Positions 8,681 through 15,693 of a stretch of 15,693 nucleotides of DNA are shown here, piece by piece. Where the stretch lies: positions 941 to 16,633 of the forward strand of contig DQHT01000035.1 in NCBI GenBank assembly GCA_003531115.1. Reading direction: 5' to 3'. The notes beneath the pieces are model-generated. The model searched no databases. It saw only the letters and a program-made list of their open reading frames with translations, and had not been told where the DNA came from. The position numbers and the translations under genes were made by a program. Position 1 is the stretch's first letter. Each line of letters starts with the position of its first letter. This DNA is from Bacteroidota bacterium (GTDB lineage Bacteria; Bacteroidota; Bacteroidia; UBA8524).

Positions 8681-9274
8681 ATGAAAAATATAAAAACTCA
8701 ATTATCGCTGGCACTAATTGCCGGAAGTTTAATTTTCACCGCTTGTGGAAATAATGGCCAGAAAACCGATGAACACGATCATGGCGACCATGACCATTCA
8801 ATGGAAGAACGCAGTGTAAGCTCTAATACAGTAGAAGTAAATGGTGATTTATCACCGGTTTTGGAGACTTACTTTTTATTGACCTCCAGTTTGGCAAGGG
8901 ATGATGCATCCGGAGCAGCAGAGGCCGGATCAAAAATGGTCACTGCCATTAACGGTTTTGACAAAACGCTTCTCGATGAAACACAATTGAAGGAATTCAA
9001 TGAAGTAGCCGAGAGTGCTCTGGAAAATGCCGAACACATTTCTGAAAATGCGGGCGAAATCGATCATCAACGGGAACATTTGGTTTCTTTAAGTGAAGAT
9101 ATAAGGGACATGATTGCATTGGTGGGCACAAGTCAAAAGCTGTATGAAGACTTTTGCCCGATGGCGAACGACAGCCAGGGAGCAATATGGATCAGTAACC
9201 AGAAAGAAATTAACAACCCCTATATGGGAAGTGCCATGCCTACTTGTGGAAAAATCAAGCGGGAGATTAACTAA
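8681..9274 (+). CDS. DUF3347 domain lipoprotein
   Basis: 197-aa lipoprotein with lipobox cysteine C22 (IFTA-C) and a short His/Asp-rich segment (H32, H34, H37, H39) before a DUF3347 domain (about 53-197). The domain's C-terminal motif reads FCPMAND (C159, M161) followed by KEINNPYMG and C189, matching the end of the CusB encoded at 5768-7549 in order and spacing (30 residues between the cysteines in both). The fold is expected to be helical; the paired Cys/Met residues suggest a metal site, but no function is established that I know of. The gap before it (8625-8680) is very AT-rich and holds no clear promoter. Confidence 0.85.
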   Translation: MKNIKTQLSLALIAGSLIFTACGNNGQKTDEHDHGDHDHSMEERSVSSNTVEVNGDLSPVLETYFLLTSSLARDDASGAAEAGSKMVTAINGFDKTLLDETQLKEFNEVAESALENAEHISENAGEIDHQREHLVSLSEDIRDMIALVGTSQKLYEDFCPMANDSQGAIWISNQKEINNPYMGSAMPTCGKIKREIN

Positions 9275-9276
9275 AG

Positions 9277-9732
9277 GTGCAAAGGCTATTTAAAAAAACA
9301 GGTATTGGATTATTCGCTGTAGCAGTCGGAATTCAATTTATTCCGGCTGACTACAATTACCAGGAAGAAGTCTTGCCAACGGACATTACACTTGTTTACG
9401 ATGTTCCAGACACAGTACTGAATATTCTCTGGACTTCCTGTTTCGATTGCCATAGCAATAAGACGAATTATCCCTGGTACAGCCGCATTCAACCGACAAG
9501 ATTGTTAATGGATTATCATGTCAAACAAGGAAAGGCAGATCTGAATTTCAGTGAATTTGGATCTTATTCCCGTAGAAGGCAAAAAAACAAACTAAAATCT
9601 ATGGTCAGCCAGATTAAAGACAATGCAATGCCTTTACCGTCTTATACCTTGACGCACCGGGAAACTACATTGACGGAAGGTAATAAAATAATATTGATAG
9701 AGTACCTCGATTCATTAAGGACACATTTATAG
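9277..9732 (+). CDS. Haem-binding domain (Haem_bd) protein, exported
   Basis: 151-aa protein with a hydrophobic N-terminal segment (about 8-24) and one c-type haem motif C55-F-D-C58-H59, followed by SNKTNYPWYSRIQP, LNFSEF and MPLPSYTLTHR, the conserved blocks of the Haem_bd family. It would be exported and carry one covalent haem or, less likely, use CxxCH for metal. It starts at GTG 9277, two bases after the DUF3347 stop, so it is translationally linked to that gene. Its role in a metal-efflux cluster is unknown; oxidation-state control of copper or stress sensing are possible but unproven. It is the last gene before the terminator at 9972-9998. Confidence 0.82.
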   Translation: MQRLFKKTGIGLFAVAVGIQFIPADYNYQEEVLPTDITLVYDVPDTVLNILWTSCFDCHSNKTNYPWYSRIQPTRLLMDYHVKQGKADLNFSEFGSYSRRRQKNKLKSMVSQIKDNAMPLPSYTLTHRETTLTEGNKIILIEYLDSLRTHL

Positions 9733-9905
9733 CGCTTAAATTCACAGATCATTTCTAACTGGAATAAGTTGATATATGCTTTAAGATACGACAACATCCT
9801 CATCCCGTGCACAATGCACGATAAAAGCACAGAATTAAGGTACGAATATTCGTTTTGGGCGGCAGGAAATTAAGGATGTCAAAAGCTGAACAACCAATAT
9901 CAATC

Positions 9906-10005
9906 AGGTTTGAAGGCTCTGAAGAGCTCCAAAACCCTTGTCATTCGGAAAATTCGTCTATTCCGAAGGCAATGTCCGGTGATCCGGACATATTTTTTCA
10001 AACCT
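9906..10005 (+). ncRNA. Possible multi-branched structured RNA element
   Basis: AGGTTTGAA (9906-9914) can pair perfectly with TTCAAACCT (9997-10005), closing a loop that contains three consecutive hairpins: GCTC/GAGC (9916-9927), TTCGGAA/TTCCGAA (9944-9950 / 9961-9967) and ATGTCCGG/CCGGACAT (9972-9991). The last is followed by a T-run and is also listed as a terminator. GTCATTC (9940-9946) can alternatively pair with GAATGAC (10014-10020). Pairings are seen; existence as an RNA is inferred, and no known class is recognised. Confidence 0.25.
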
Positions 10006-10109
10006 TCTAATTGGAATGACCTTTTTTCATCCGAATAAAAGTCCCATTTGCAATTAGGTCGGCAGTTGAAAAGGGGAATTACCCATAGCTAGGTGTACAA
10101 GGGTTTTGG
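9929..10109. repeat. 13-bp perfect inverted repeat spanning 181 bp next to the tRNA fragment
   Basis: CCAAAACCCTTGT (9929-9941) is the exact reverse complement of ACAAGGGTTTTGG (10097-10109); one further G-U-type pair extends it to 9928/10110. The right arm ends seven bases before the tRNA 3' fragment. The spacing and position resemble integrase-binding arms around an attachment core, but no integrase gene is in the window, so this is a suggestion only. Confidence 0.5.
9972..9998 (+). terminator. Rho-independent terminator downstream of the left module
   Basis: Perfect 8-bp GC-containing stem ATGTCCGG (9972-9979), loop TGAT, CCGGACAT (9984-9991), followed by A and six T (9993-9998). This is a standard intrinsic terminator for transcription on the + strand, 240 nt after the haem-binding gene, the nearest upstream gene. 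Confidence 0.75.
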
Positions 10110-10115
10110 GATTTA

Positions 10116-10137
10116 GGTTCGAGTCCCCTTCTGGGCA
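10116..10137 (+). other. tRNA 3'-end fragment, probable attachment-site remnant
   Basis: The 22 nt read as the last part of a tRNA gene: GG, T-loop TTCGAGT (10118-10124), T-stem 3' strand CCCCT (10125-10129), acceptor 3' strand TCTGGGC (10130-10136) and discriminator A (10137). The 5' acceptor strand expected for it (GCCCAGA), the T-stem 5' strand (AGGGG), the anticodon and the D-arm are absent upstream, so no functional tRNA exists here. CCA is not encoded. A GCCCAGA acceptor would suit a tRNA-Phe-like gene, but identity cannot be fixed. Short tRNA 3' ends like this are typical att cores left when elements integrate in tRNA genes, and the terminator directly after it strengthens the reading. 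Confidence 0.6.
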
Positions 10138-10183
10138 CAGTAAACGAAAAAAGCAGCGAAAAGGCTGCTTTTTTCATTTACTG
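10138..10183. terminator. Strong bidirectional terminator hairpin after the tRNA fragment
   Basis: Two 20-nt arms (10138-10157 and 10164-10183) are complementary at 19 positions around the 6-nt loop GAAAAG. The core is AAAAAAGCAGC / GCTGCTTTTTT, giving A-run and T-run on both strands, so it can end transcripts from either side. Its position directly after the tRNA discriminator base suggests it was the native terminator of the complete tRNA gene. Confidence 0.8.
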
Positions 10184-10184
10184 T

Positions 10185-10246
10185 GGTGGGAGCGAGGGGA
10201 GCGGGGGAGCGGTTTTTATACTTCGCTCTCACTCTGTTTCCCGCTC
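10185..10246 (+). repeat. G-rich repeat tract with facing complementary copy
   Basis: GGTGGGAGCGAGGGGAGC followed by GGGGGAGCGG (10185-10212) contains three near-copies of GGGGAGCG. Facing pyrimidine-rich copies (CGCTCT, CCCGCTCT) occur at 10224-10247; GAGCGGG (10199-10205) is the reverse complement of CCCGCTC (10240-10246). It could fold as a hairpin or as a weak G-quadruplex (three G-runs of three or more plus a GG). No coding frame is evident. Function unknown. Confidence 0.4.
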
Positions 10247-10300
10247 TGTTTCTAATTTCTGTCCTTCCCTCCAATAATTTGACATTCCTATGACCATCAT

Positions 10301-10726
10301 GTAGAAACAAGACGGCTGAATGAACAGGTAAAAAGAAACCCGGGTAAGTTCCCGGAGCGTTATATGCTCTGTCTTACGCAGGAAGAAAACCAATCTTTAA
10401 GATCGCAAAATGCGACCTTAAAGCGTGGTCAGCATTCCAAATATCCGCCTTATGCTTTTACGGAACATGGAATACTGATGCTCTCCAGCGTATTAAAGAG
10501 CGATAGGACCGACAAAGTTAACATGCTCATCATTGATACTTTTGTGAAGCTGAATGAAATGCTGCTGACCCATAAAGACATTTTGTTGAAGCTGGAAGAA
10601 ATGGAAAAGAAAGTAAGCGGTCAGGATGAGAAAATCGAACTCATTTTTAATTACCTGAAGCAATTTATCAATGAGCAGGAGAAGCCTCGAATTGCAATCG
10701 GGTTTAAAACAAAAAAGGAAGCATGA
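10301..10726 (+). pseudogene. ORF6N-domain protein, 5'-truncated
   Basis: The frame encodes a recognisable central and C-terminal part of a Bacteroidota ORF6N-domain protein: VETRRLNEQVKRNPGKFPERY from 10301, then YPPYAFTEHG and ILMLSSVL, and a coiled C-terminal tail (LLKLEEMEKKVSGQDEKIELI). The usual N-terminal 30-45 residues (initiating ATG, the RxxKVMLDxDLA region) are missing: the frame is closed by TGA at 10280-10282 and the sequence between does not resemble the family. The first in-frame ATG (10364) lies within the conserved domain. It is therefore probably a remnant, cut near the junction that also carries the tRNA fragment. ORF6N domains are DNA-binding modules common on mobile elements and phages. 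Confidence 0.7.
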
Positions 10727-10768
10727 TCCGACAAACTTAGGTCTATACATAGTCCCAATTAAAGCCAA

Positions 10769-11299
10769 TCACTCACACTTCAAACTCTCCATTGTAGGAT
10801 GAACAAATCCATGCCCAGGAACAATTTGATCAGAAAACCGGCAGTCCTCACAATTGCTAACGGGATTGGTGCCATGGATACTCCGGATAAAGCCGGTGAG
10901 TTCGAGTTTTTCATCGTGAATCGTGGTGGCTATGGCGGAATAGTGATAAAGTCCATAATCCACTTTGCCATTGATCTTCCCGTCCCATCCTTCATACATA
11001 TCATCGCTTTCAAAAATCAAAACACCATTTTCAAAAATTTTCGTTTCAATTTGGGTAATTCCGGTTGAATGGAAAAAGAACCGCTCATTGTTCTTCGCAC
11101 CATATCCGTCCGGAGTGAATATATTCGGAGCAAAGATCGTAACACTATCTGTGTTATAATTTTCTGGAGAGATATACAGTTTCCCCACACAGGTTTCGGG
11201 AATTTTGGTTTCTTCCTTGTTGCAGGAGAACAAAATAAACAGGAAAACGATGAGACTGCTTTGAGCGTACAAACGCAGATTAATATTTAATAATTGCAT
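10769..11299 (-). CDS. Lipoprotein with gliding-motility-type C-terminal-like domain
   Basis: The only convincing - strand gene. 176 aa with a signal peptide and lipobox cysteine C26 (LFS-C). The body resembles the CHU_C / gliding-motility-associated C-terminal domain: FAPNIFTPDGYGAKNNERFF (canonical NxFTPNGDGxND, here altered to PDGYGAKNN), IFENGVLIFES, WDGKINGK and a GLYHYSA strand. The final part has C150-x-x-C153, H163, H167 and C175, a possible metal site. That domain type usually ends large type IX-secreted proteins; a short lipoprotein form is less typical. It converges with the ORF6N remnant (42 nt apart) and diverges from the second HYC_CC_PP gene. A link to metal handling is not shown. 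Confidence 0.72.
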   Translation of the reverse strand: MQLLNINLRLYAQSSLIVFLFILFSCNKEETKIPETCVGKLYISPENYNTDSVTIFAPNIFTPDGYGAKNNERFFFHSTGITQIETKIFENGVLIFESDDMYEGWDGKINGKVDYGLYHYSAIATTIHDEKLELTGFIRSIHGTNPVSNCEDCRFSDQIVPGHGFVHPTMESLKCE

Positions 11300-11425
11300 A
11301 AGGAGTAAGCGTAAGGTTCATTGTATAGATGTCTTTTTAGTTCAAAGGTTGTCTTCTGATCAGGCTTTACCCGAGATTTTGGCTTTTTCAAGATAGACTG
11401 GACCTTTAAAAACAGAAAAAAAAGC

Positions 11426-11433
11426 TAACTTCG
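11426..11433 (+). promoter_or_regulatory. Weak -7-like element before the second HYC_CC_PP gene
   Basis: TAACTTCG differs at one position from TAnnTTTG and ends 18 nt before the ATG at 11452, a placing close to that of the better element before the first HYC_CC_PP gene (14 nt). I see no clear -33 TTG at the right distance. Tentative. Confidence 0.2.
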
Positions 11434-11451
11434 GATTGGTTTAGTGAATGG

Positions 11452-11844
11452 ATGAAAAAATTAAGCATCATACTGGTAATGCTCCTTTATCTGATACCCG
11501 CAGTTGGGGTGACAGTAACGCTCCATTATTGTGAAGGCGAAATCACATCATCATCTTTTAACCCGCTTGACTTCGGCCAACCTTGTTCGTGTGGAAGCAA
11601 AAAAATGGACAAAGATTGTTGCCAGAATGAGACAACTTCCGTCAGGACCGACGACGATCAGCAAAAAACGCAATTTACTTTCAATAGCCTGGAGAAACTC
11701 AGCAAAATACAGGCAAGTACTTTTTTTAAACTCGTTTCCAATTCTCCGTCACCTTTACTCATCCATGTGTTTAATTTTAATGCACATCCCCCGGATGAAT
11801 TAAAACATCCGCTCTATCTGCGTTATAGCGTATTCCGGATTTGA
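11452..11844 (+). CDS. HYC_CC_PP family exported protein (copy 2)
   Basis: 130-aa exported protein with a hydrophobic signal segment (about 3-22). Family signatures: H25-Y26-C27 in LHYCEGE, C56-C57 in DKDCCQNE and P113-P114 in AHPPDELK, plus C45-x-C47. The HYC motif is at the same residue numbers as in copy 1, but most of the rest is diverged, so this is not a recent duplication. It opens a second metal-export module (P-type ATPase and RND pump) as copy 1 opens the first. Start ATG 11452 gives the complete signal peptide. Confidence 0.83.
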   Translation: MKKLSIILVMLLYLIPAVGVTVTLHYCEGEITSSSFNPLDFGQPCSCGSKKMDKDCCQNETTSVRTDDDQQKTQFTFNSLEKLSKIQASTFFKLVSNSPSPLLIHVFNFNAHPPDELKHPLYLRYSVFRI

Positions 11845-11885
11845 TTTTGTTGTTTAGTACCATTGAGCCGACCCGCCCCGGTGTT

Positions 11886-11912
11886 TCGGCCTGACCCACT
11901 TTTGCAGGCCGA
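11886..11912 (+). promoter_or_regulatory. Hairpin between HYC_CC_PP copy 2 and the copper ATPase
   Basis: Perfect 8-bp stem TCGGCCTG (11886-11893) / CAGGCCGA (11905-11912) with an 11-nt loop, 47 nt before the ATPase start. No T-run follows. It occupies the same relative place as the hairpins between the first HYC_CC_PP gene and cusA. It may be an attenuator, a stability element or an operator; none is proved. Confidence 0.45.
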
Positions 11913-11959
11913 CTTAACGTAGTACAGATTCAATTTCAAAAAAGGAAAGAACTAATTTC

Positions 11960-13974
<2,015 letters not shown>

Positions 13975-13978
<4 letters not shown>

Positions 13979-15249
13979 TAGAAAAGATCGTTTCATGGTC
14001 AACACACAACCGCTTCTTTGTTTGGGTCGGCATTTTAATGATCGTAGTTGGCGGCGTTTGGTCGGTAATGACCACCCCTGTTGATGCCATTCCTGACCTC
14101 TCAGAAAATCAGGTGATCGTTTATACGGAATGGATGGGACGTAATCCGCAGATCATGGAAGACCAGATCACCTACCCGCTGGTATCCAACTTACAGGGGA
14201 TACCGAATGTAAAAGCGATCCGGGCGGCCTCCATGTTCGGCATGAGTTTCATTTTTGTGATCTTTAACGACGATGCCGAAATTTATTGGGCAAGAACCCG
14301 GGTATTAGAGCGCCTGAATTTCGCCCAACAAGCGATGCCGCAGGGGGTAACTCCTTCACTCGGCCCGGATGGAACGGGAGTGGGACATGTCTTTTGGTAT
14401 ACCCTTCAGGGCGATGGGTATGATCTGGGAGAATTACGCGCTGTGCAGGACTGGTATGTAAAATTCGCCCTGCAGAATGTAGAAGGAGTGAGTGAGGTCG
14501 CCTCTTTTGGTGGTTTTCAAAAACGCTATCAGGTCGACATCAATCCCGAAAAACTAATCTACTACAACATATCCGCCATGGATGTGGCCAAGGCCATACG
14601 CGATAATAACCGCGATGTTGGCGGAAGCATCTATGAAATGAACCGGATGGGGTACATGATCCGCGGCTTGGGGTATATCAAAGACATTCGGGACATCGAA
14701 GAGATTTCCGTGGCTTCCAATAAATCCATTCCGGTCAGGCTGAAAGATATTGCCGATGTACAATTGAGCAGCGATATCCGGCTGGGTATCGTGGATGAAA
14801 ATGGCGAAGGGGAGGTTGTGGGCGGCGTTGTTGTAGCACGTTACGGAGAAAACCCCAAGGAAGTGATTGACCGCGTTAAGGCAAAACTTGGCGATGTGGA
14901 GCTTGGCTTACCACCCGGAGTAAAAATTAAAGTAGCCTATGACCGCAGCGACCTGATCGAAGCAGCCATCGCTACCCTGAAAGAGGCACTTTGGGAGGAG
15001 ATCGCCGTGGTCTCTCTGGTCGTATTCCTTTTTATGTTCCATGTTCGAAGTGCCATGGTGGCCATCATTGCCATTCCCCTTTCGGTTTTGATCGGATTTA
15101 TCCTCATTAAAACATTTGGTATTTCTTTAAATATCATGTCATTAGGAGGTGTGGCATTAGCGATAGGCGATCTGGTGGATGCCGGCATTGTCATGACGGA
15201 AAATGCCTATAAAGGATTAGTGAAGGCTACGGTAAAAACAGACGATTGA
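13975..15249 (+). CDS. Second CusA/CzcA-family RND pump, N-terminal segment (frame-interrupted)
   Basis: N-terminal 424 residues of an HME-RND transporter: TM1, first periplasmic domain and TM2-TM4. Seen: DAIPDLSENQ, LGPDGTGVGHVFWY, EVASFGGFQ and TM4 with D402 in GDLVDAGIVMTEN. The ATG at 13975 is chosen because it overlaps the ATPase stop (ATGA) and starts like family members (MIEKIVSWS); an upstream in-frame ATG (13876) would run inside the ATPase. The frame ends at TGA 15247-15249 soon after TM4, in the cytoplasmic loop before TM5, while the rest of the protein is encoded in the -1 frame from ATG 15249. It is clearly related to, but diverged from, the pump at 737-4540. Adaptor and channel genes for it are not in the window. 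Confidence 0.85.
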
Positions 15250-15693
15250 TGGAAAAGCAGAGAATTGGCAATACCAAAGAACTGAGCGAAGAAGAAAGGA
15301 TCGCGATCATCGAACGTTCGTCGCGAACTGTCGGGAGGGCAGTATTTTTTTCCATCCTCGTTACCCTTATTTCCTTTGCCCCAATTTTGTTTCTGGAAGG
15401 CCAGGAACATAAACTTTTTTCTCCCCTGGTATTGACAAAAACCTTTACCATGATCGGCTCGGCCATTGTTGCCCTGTTTGTGATGCCCATGTTGTTGCGC
15501 TCTTTTATGAAGGGCAAACTCATTCCCGAAAGCAGAAATCCGGTCGCTAATTTTTTTATTAAACTTTACACTCCCGTTCTCCGTCTTTGCCAGCGATGGA
15601 AAAAAACGGTCATTGCCATCGCCGCACTCATTGTACTTGGTAGTATACCCTTTGTATTGCGGCTCGGGTCTGAGTTTATGCCGCCACTGGATG
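15249..15693 (+). CDS. Second RND pump, C-terminal segment (partial, runs off window)
   Basis: Open frame from ATG 15249 to the window end encoding the continuation of the preceding pump: EERIAIIERSSRTVGRAVFF, TM5 region with FLEGQEHKLFSPL, LTKTFTMIG (TM6), a short loop and TM7, ending in EFMPPLD, the start of the conserved FMPxLNEG/FMPPLDEG block. It is in the -1 frame relative to the N-terminal segment. The loop between TM6 and TM7 is short as in E. coli CusA, so this pump lacks the ~110-residue insertion of the first pump. The start may be genuine (TGATG coupling) or only the first ATG after a frameshift; the frame itself opens upstream at 15213. Confidence 0.8.
   Translation, partial: MEKQRIGNTKELSEEERIAIIERSSRTVGRAVFFSILVTLISFAPILFLEGQEHKLFSPLVLTKTFTMIGSAIVALFVMPMLLRSFMKGKLIPESRNPVANFFIKLYTPVLRLCQRWKKTVIAIAALIVLGSIPFVLRLGSEFMPPLD

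Larger units (their letters stand above)
9733..10115. other. Gene-free stretch rich in inverted repeats
   Basis: I see no convincing coding sequence on either strand here. It contains a 6-bp hairpin (CGTGCA 9806-9811 / TGCACG 9815-9820), a 12-bp perfect palindrome ACGAATATTCGT (9842-9853), a nested set of stems at 9906-10005 including a terminator, and one arm of a 13-bp inverted repeat on each side (9929-9941 and 10097-10109). It ends at a tRNA 3' fragment. The density of symmetry suggests a recombination or attachment region or a structured transcript end rather than decayed coding DNA. Confidence 0.6.

Noticed and set aside
10097..10137. A complete, functional tRNA gene
   Set aside because: Only the T-loop, 3' T-stem and 3' acceptor strand are present; the 5' acceptor, D-arm and anticodon arm cannot be found upstream.
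10113..10310. 65-aa - strand open frame over the terminator and G-rich tract
   Set aside because: It spans the tRNA fragment, the hairpin terminator and the repeat tract and has no protein-like motifs.
10799..11290. Several short + strand open frames antisense to the gliding-type lipoprotein
   Set aside because: The - strand frame has a signal peptide, lipobox and domain motifs; the + frames have none.

Overview
The window reads as a Bacteroidota (Bacteroidetes) chromosome or genomic-island segment devoted to export and periplasmic handling of heavy metals, most likely copper and/or silver. The phylum call rests on lineage-typical families (two HYC_CC_PP exported proteins, DUF3347 domains, a Haem_bd-type CxxCH protein, an ORF6N remnant, a gliding-motility-type lipoprotein), a TAnnTTTG-like promoter before the first gene and the lack of strong Shine-Dalgarno sequences. 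Genus cannot be fixed from the sequence.

Left module (about 216-9998, all + strand): a small exported HYC_CC_PP protein, then a complete tripartite RND efflux system with inner-membrane pump CusA (1267 aa), outer-membrane factor TolC/CusC (409 aa) and periplasmic adaptor CusB (593 aa, with an N-terminal heavy-metal-binding domain and a fused C-terminal DUF3347). A hairpin-bearing gap follows, then four small exported proteins: a Cys-rich TRASH/YHS-like lipoprotein, a His-rich protein ending in a heavy-metal-binding domain, a stand-alone DUF3347 lipoprotein and a CxxCH haem-binding-domain protein. This looks like a periplasmic metal-capture relay feeding the pump. A rho-independent terminator lies at 9972-9998.

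Central junction (about 9733-10726): no intact gene. It holds a cluster of inverted repeats, a 22-nt sequence matching the 3' end of a tRNA gene (T-loop to discriminator base) without the rest of the tRNA, a strong bidirectional terminator hairpin directly after it, a G-rich repeat tract and a 5'-truncated ORF6N gene. This is what an attachment-site scar of an integrative element would look like. A lone lipoprotein gene with a gliding-motility-like domain follows on the - strand (10769-11299).

Right module (about 11452 to the window end, + strand): a second HYC_CC_PP protein, a CopB-type copper P1B-ATPase (His-rich N-terminus, CPH motif) and, overlapping it by four bases (ATGA), a second CusA/CzcA-family RND pump. 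The second pump is split at a TGA/ATG overlap (15247-15251) in the cytoplasmic loop after TM4. The rest continues in the -1 frame past the window edge, so it is either a frameshifted gene or a translationally coupled split pump.

The ATPase would move cytosolic metal to the periplasm, the small exported proteins would bind or hand it over, and the RND complexes would expel it across the outer membrane. The recurring layout (HYC_CC_PP gene, hairpin-bearing gap, large transporter) in two otherwise non-homologous modules is the most suggestive under-described signal here. No regulator gene is visible in the window.
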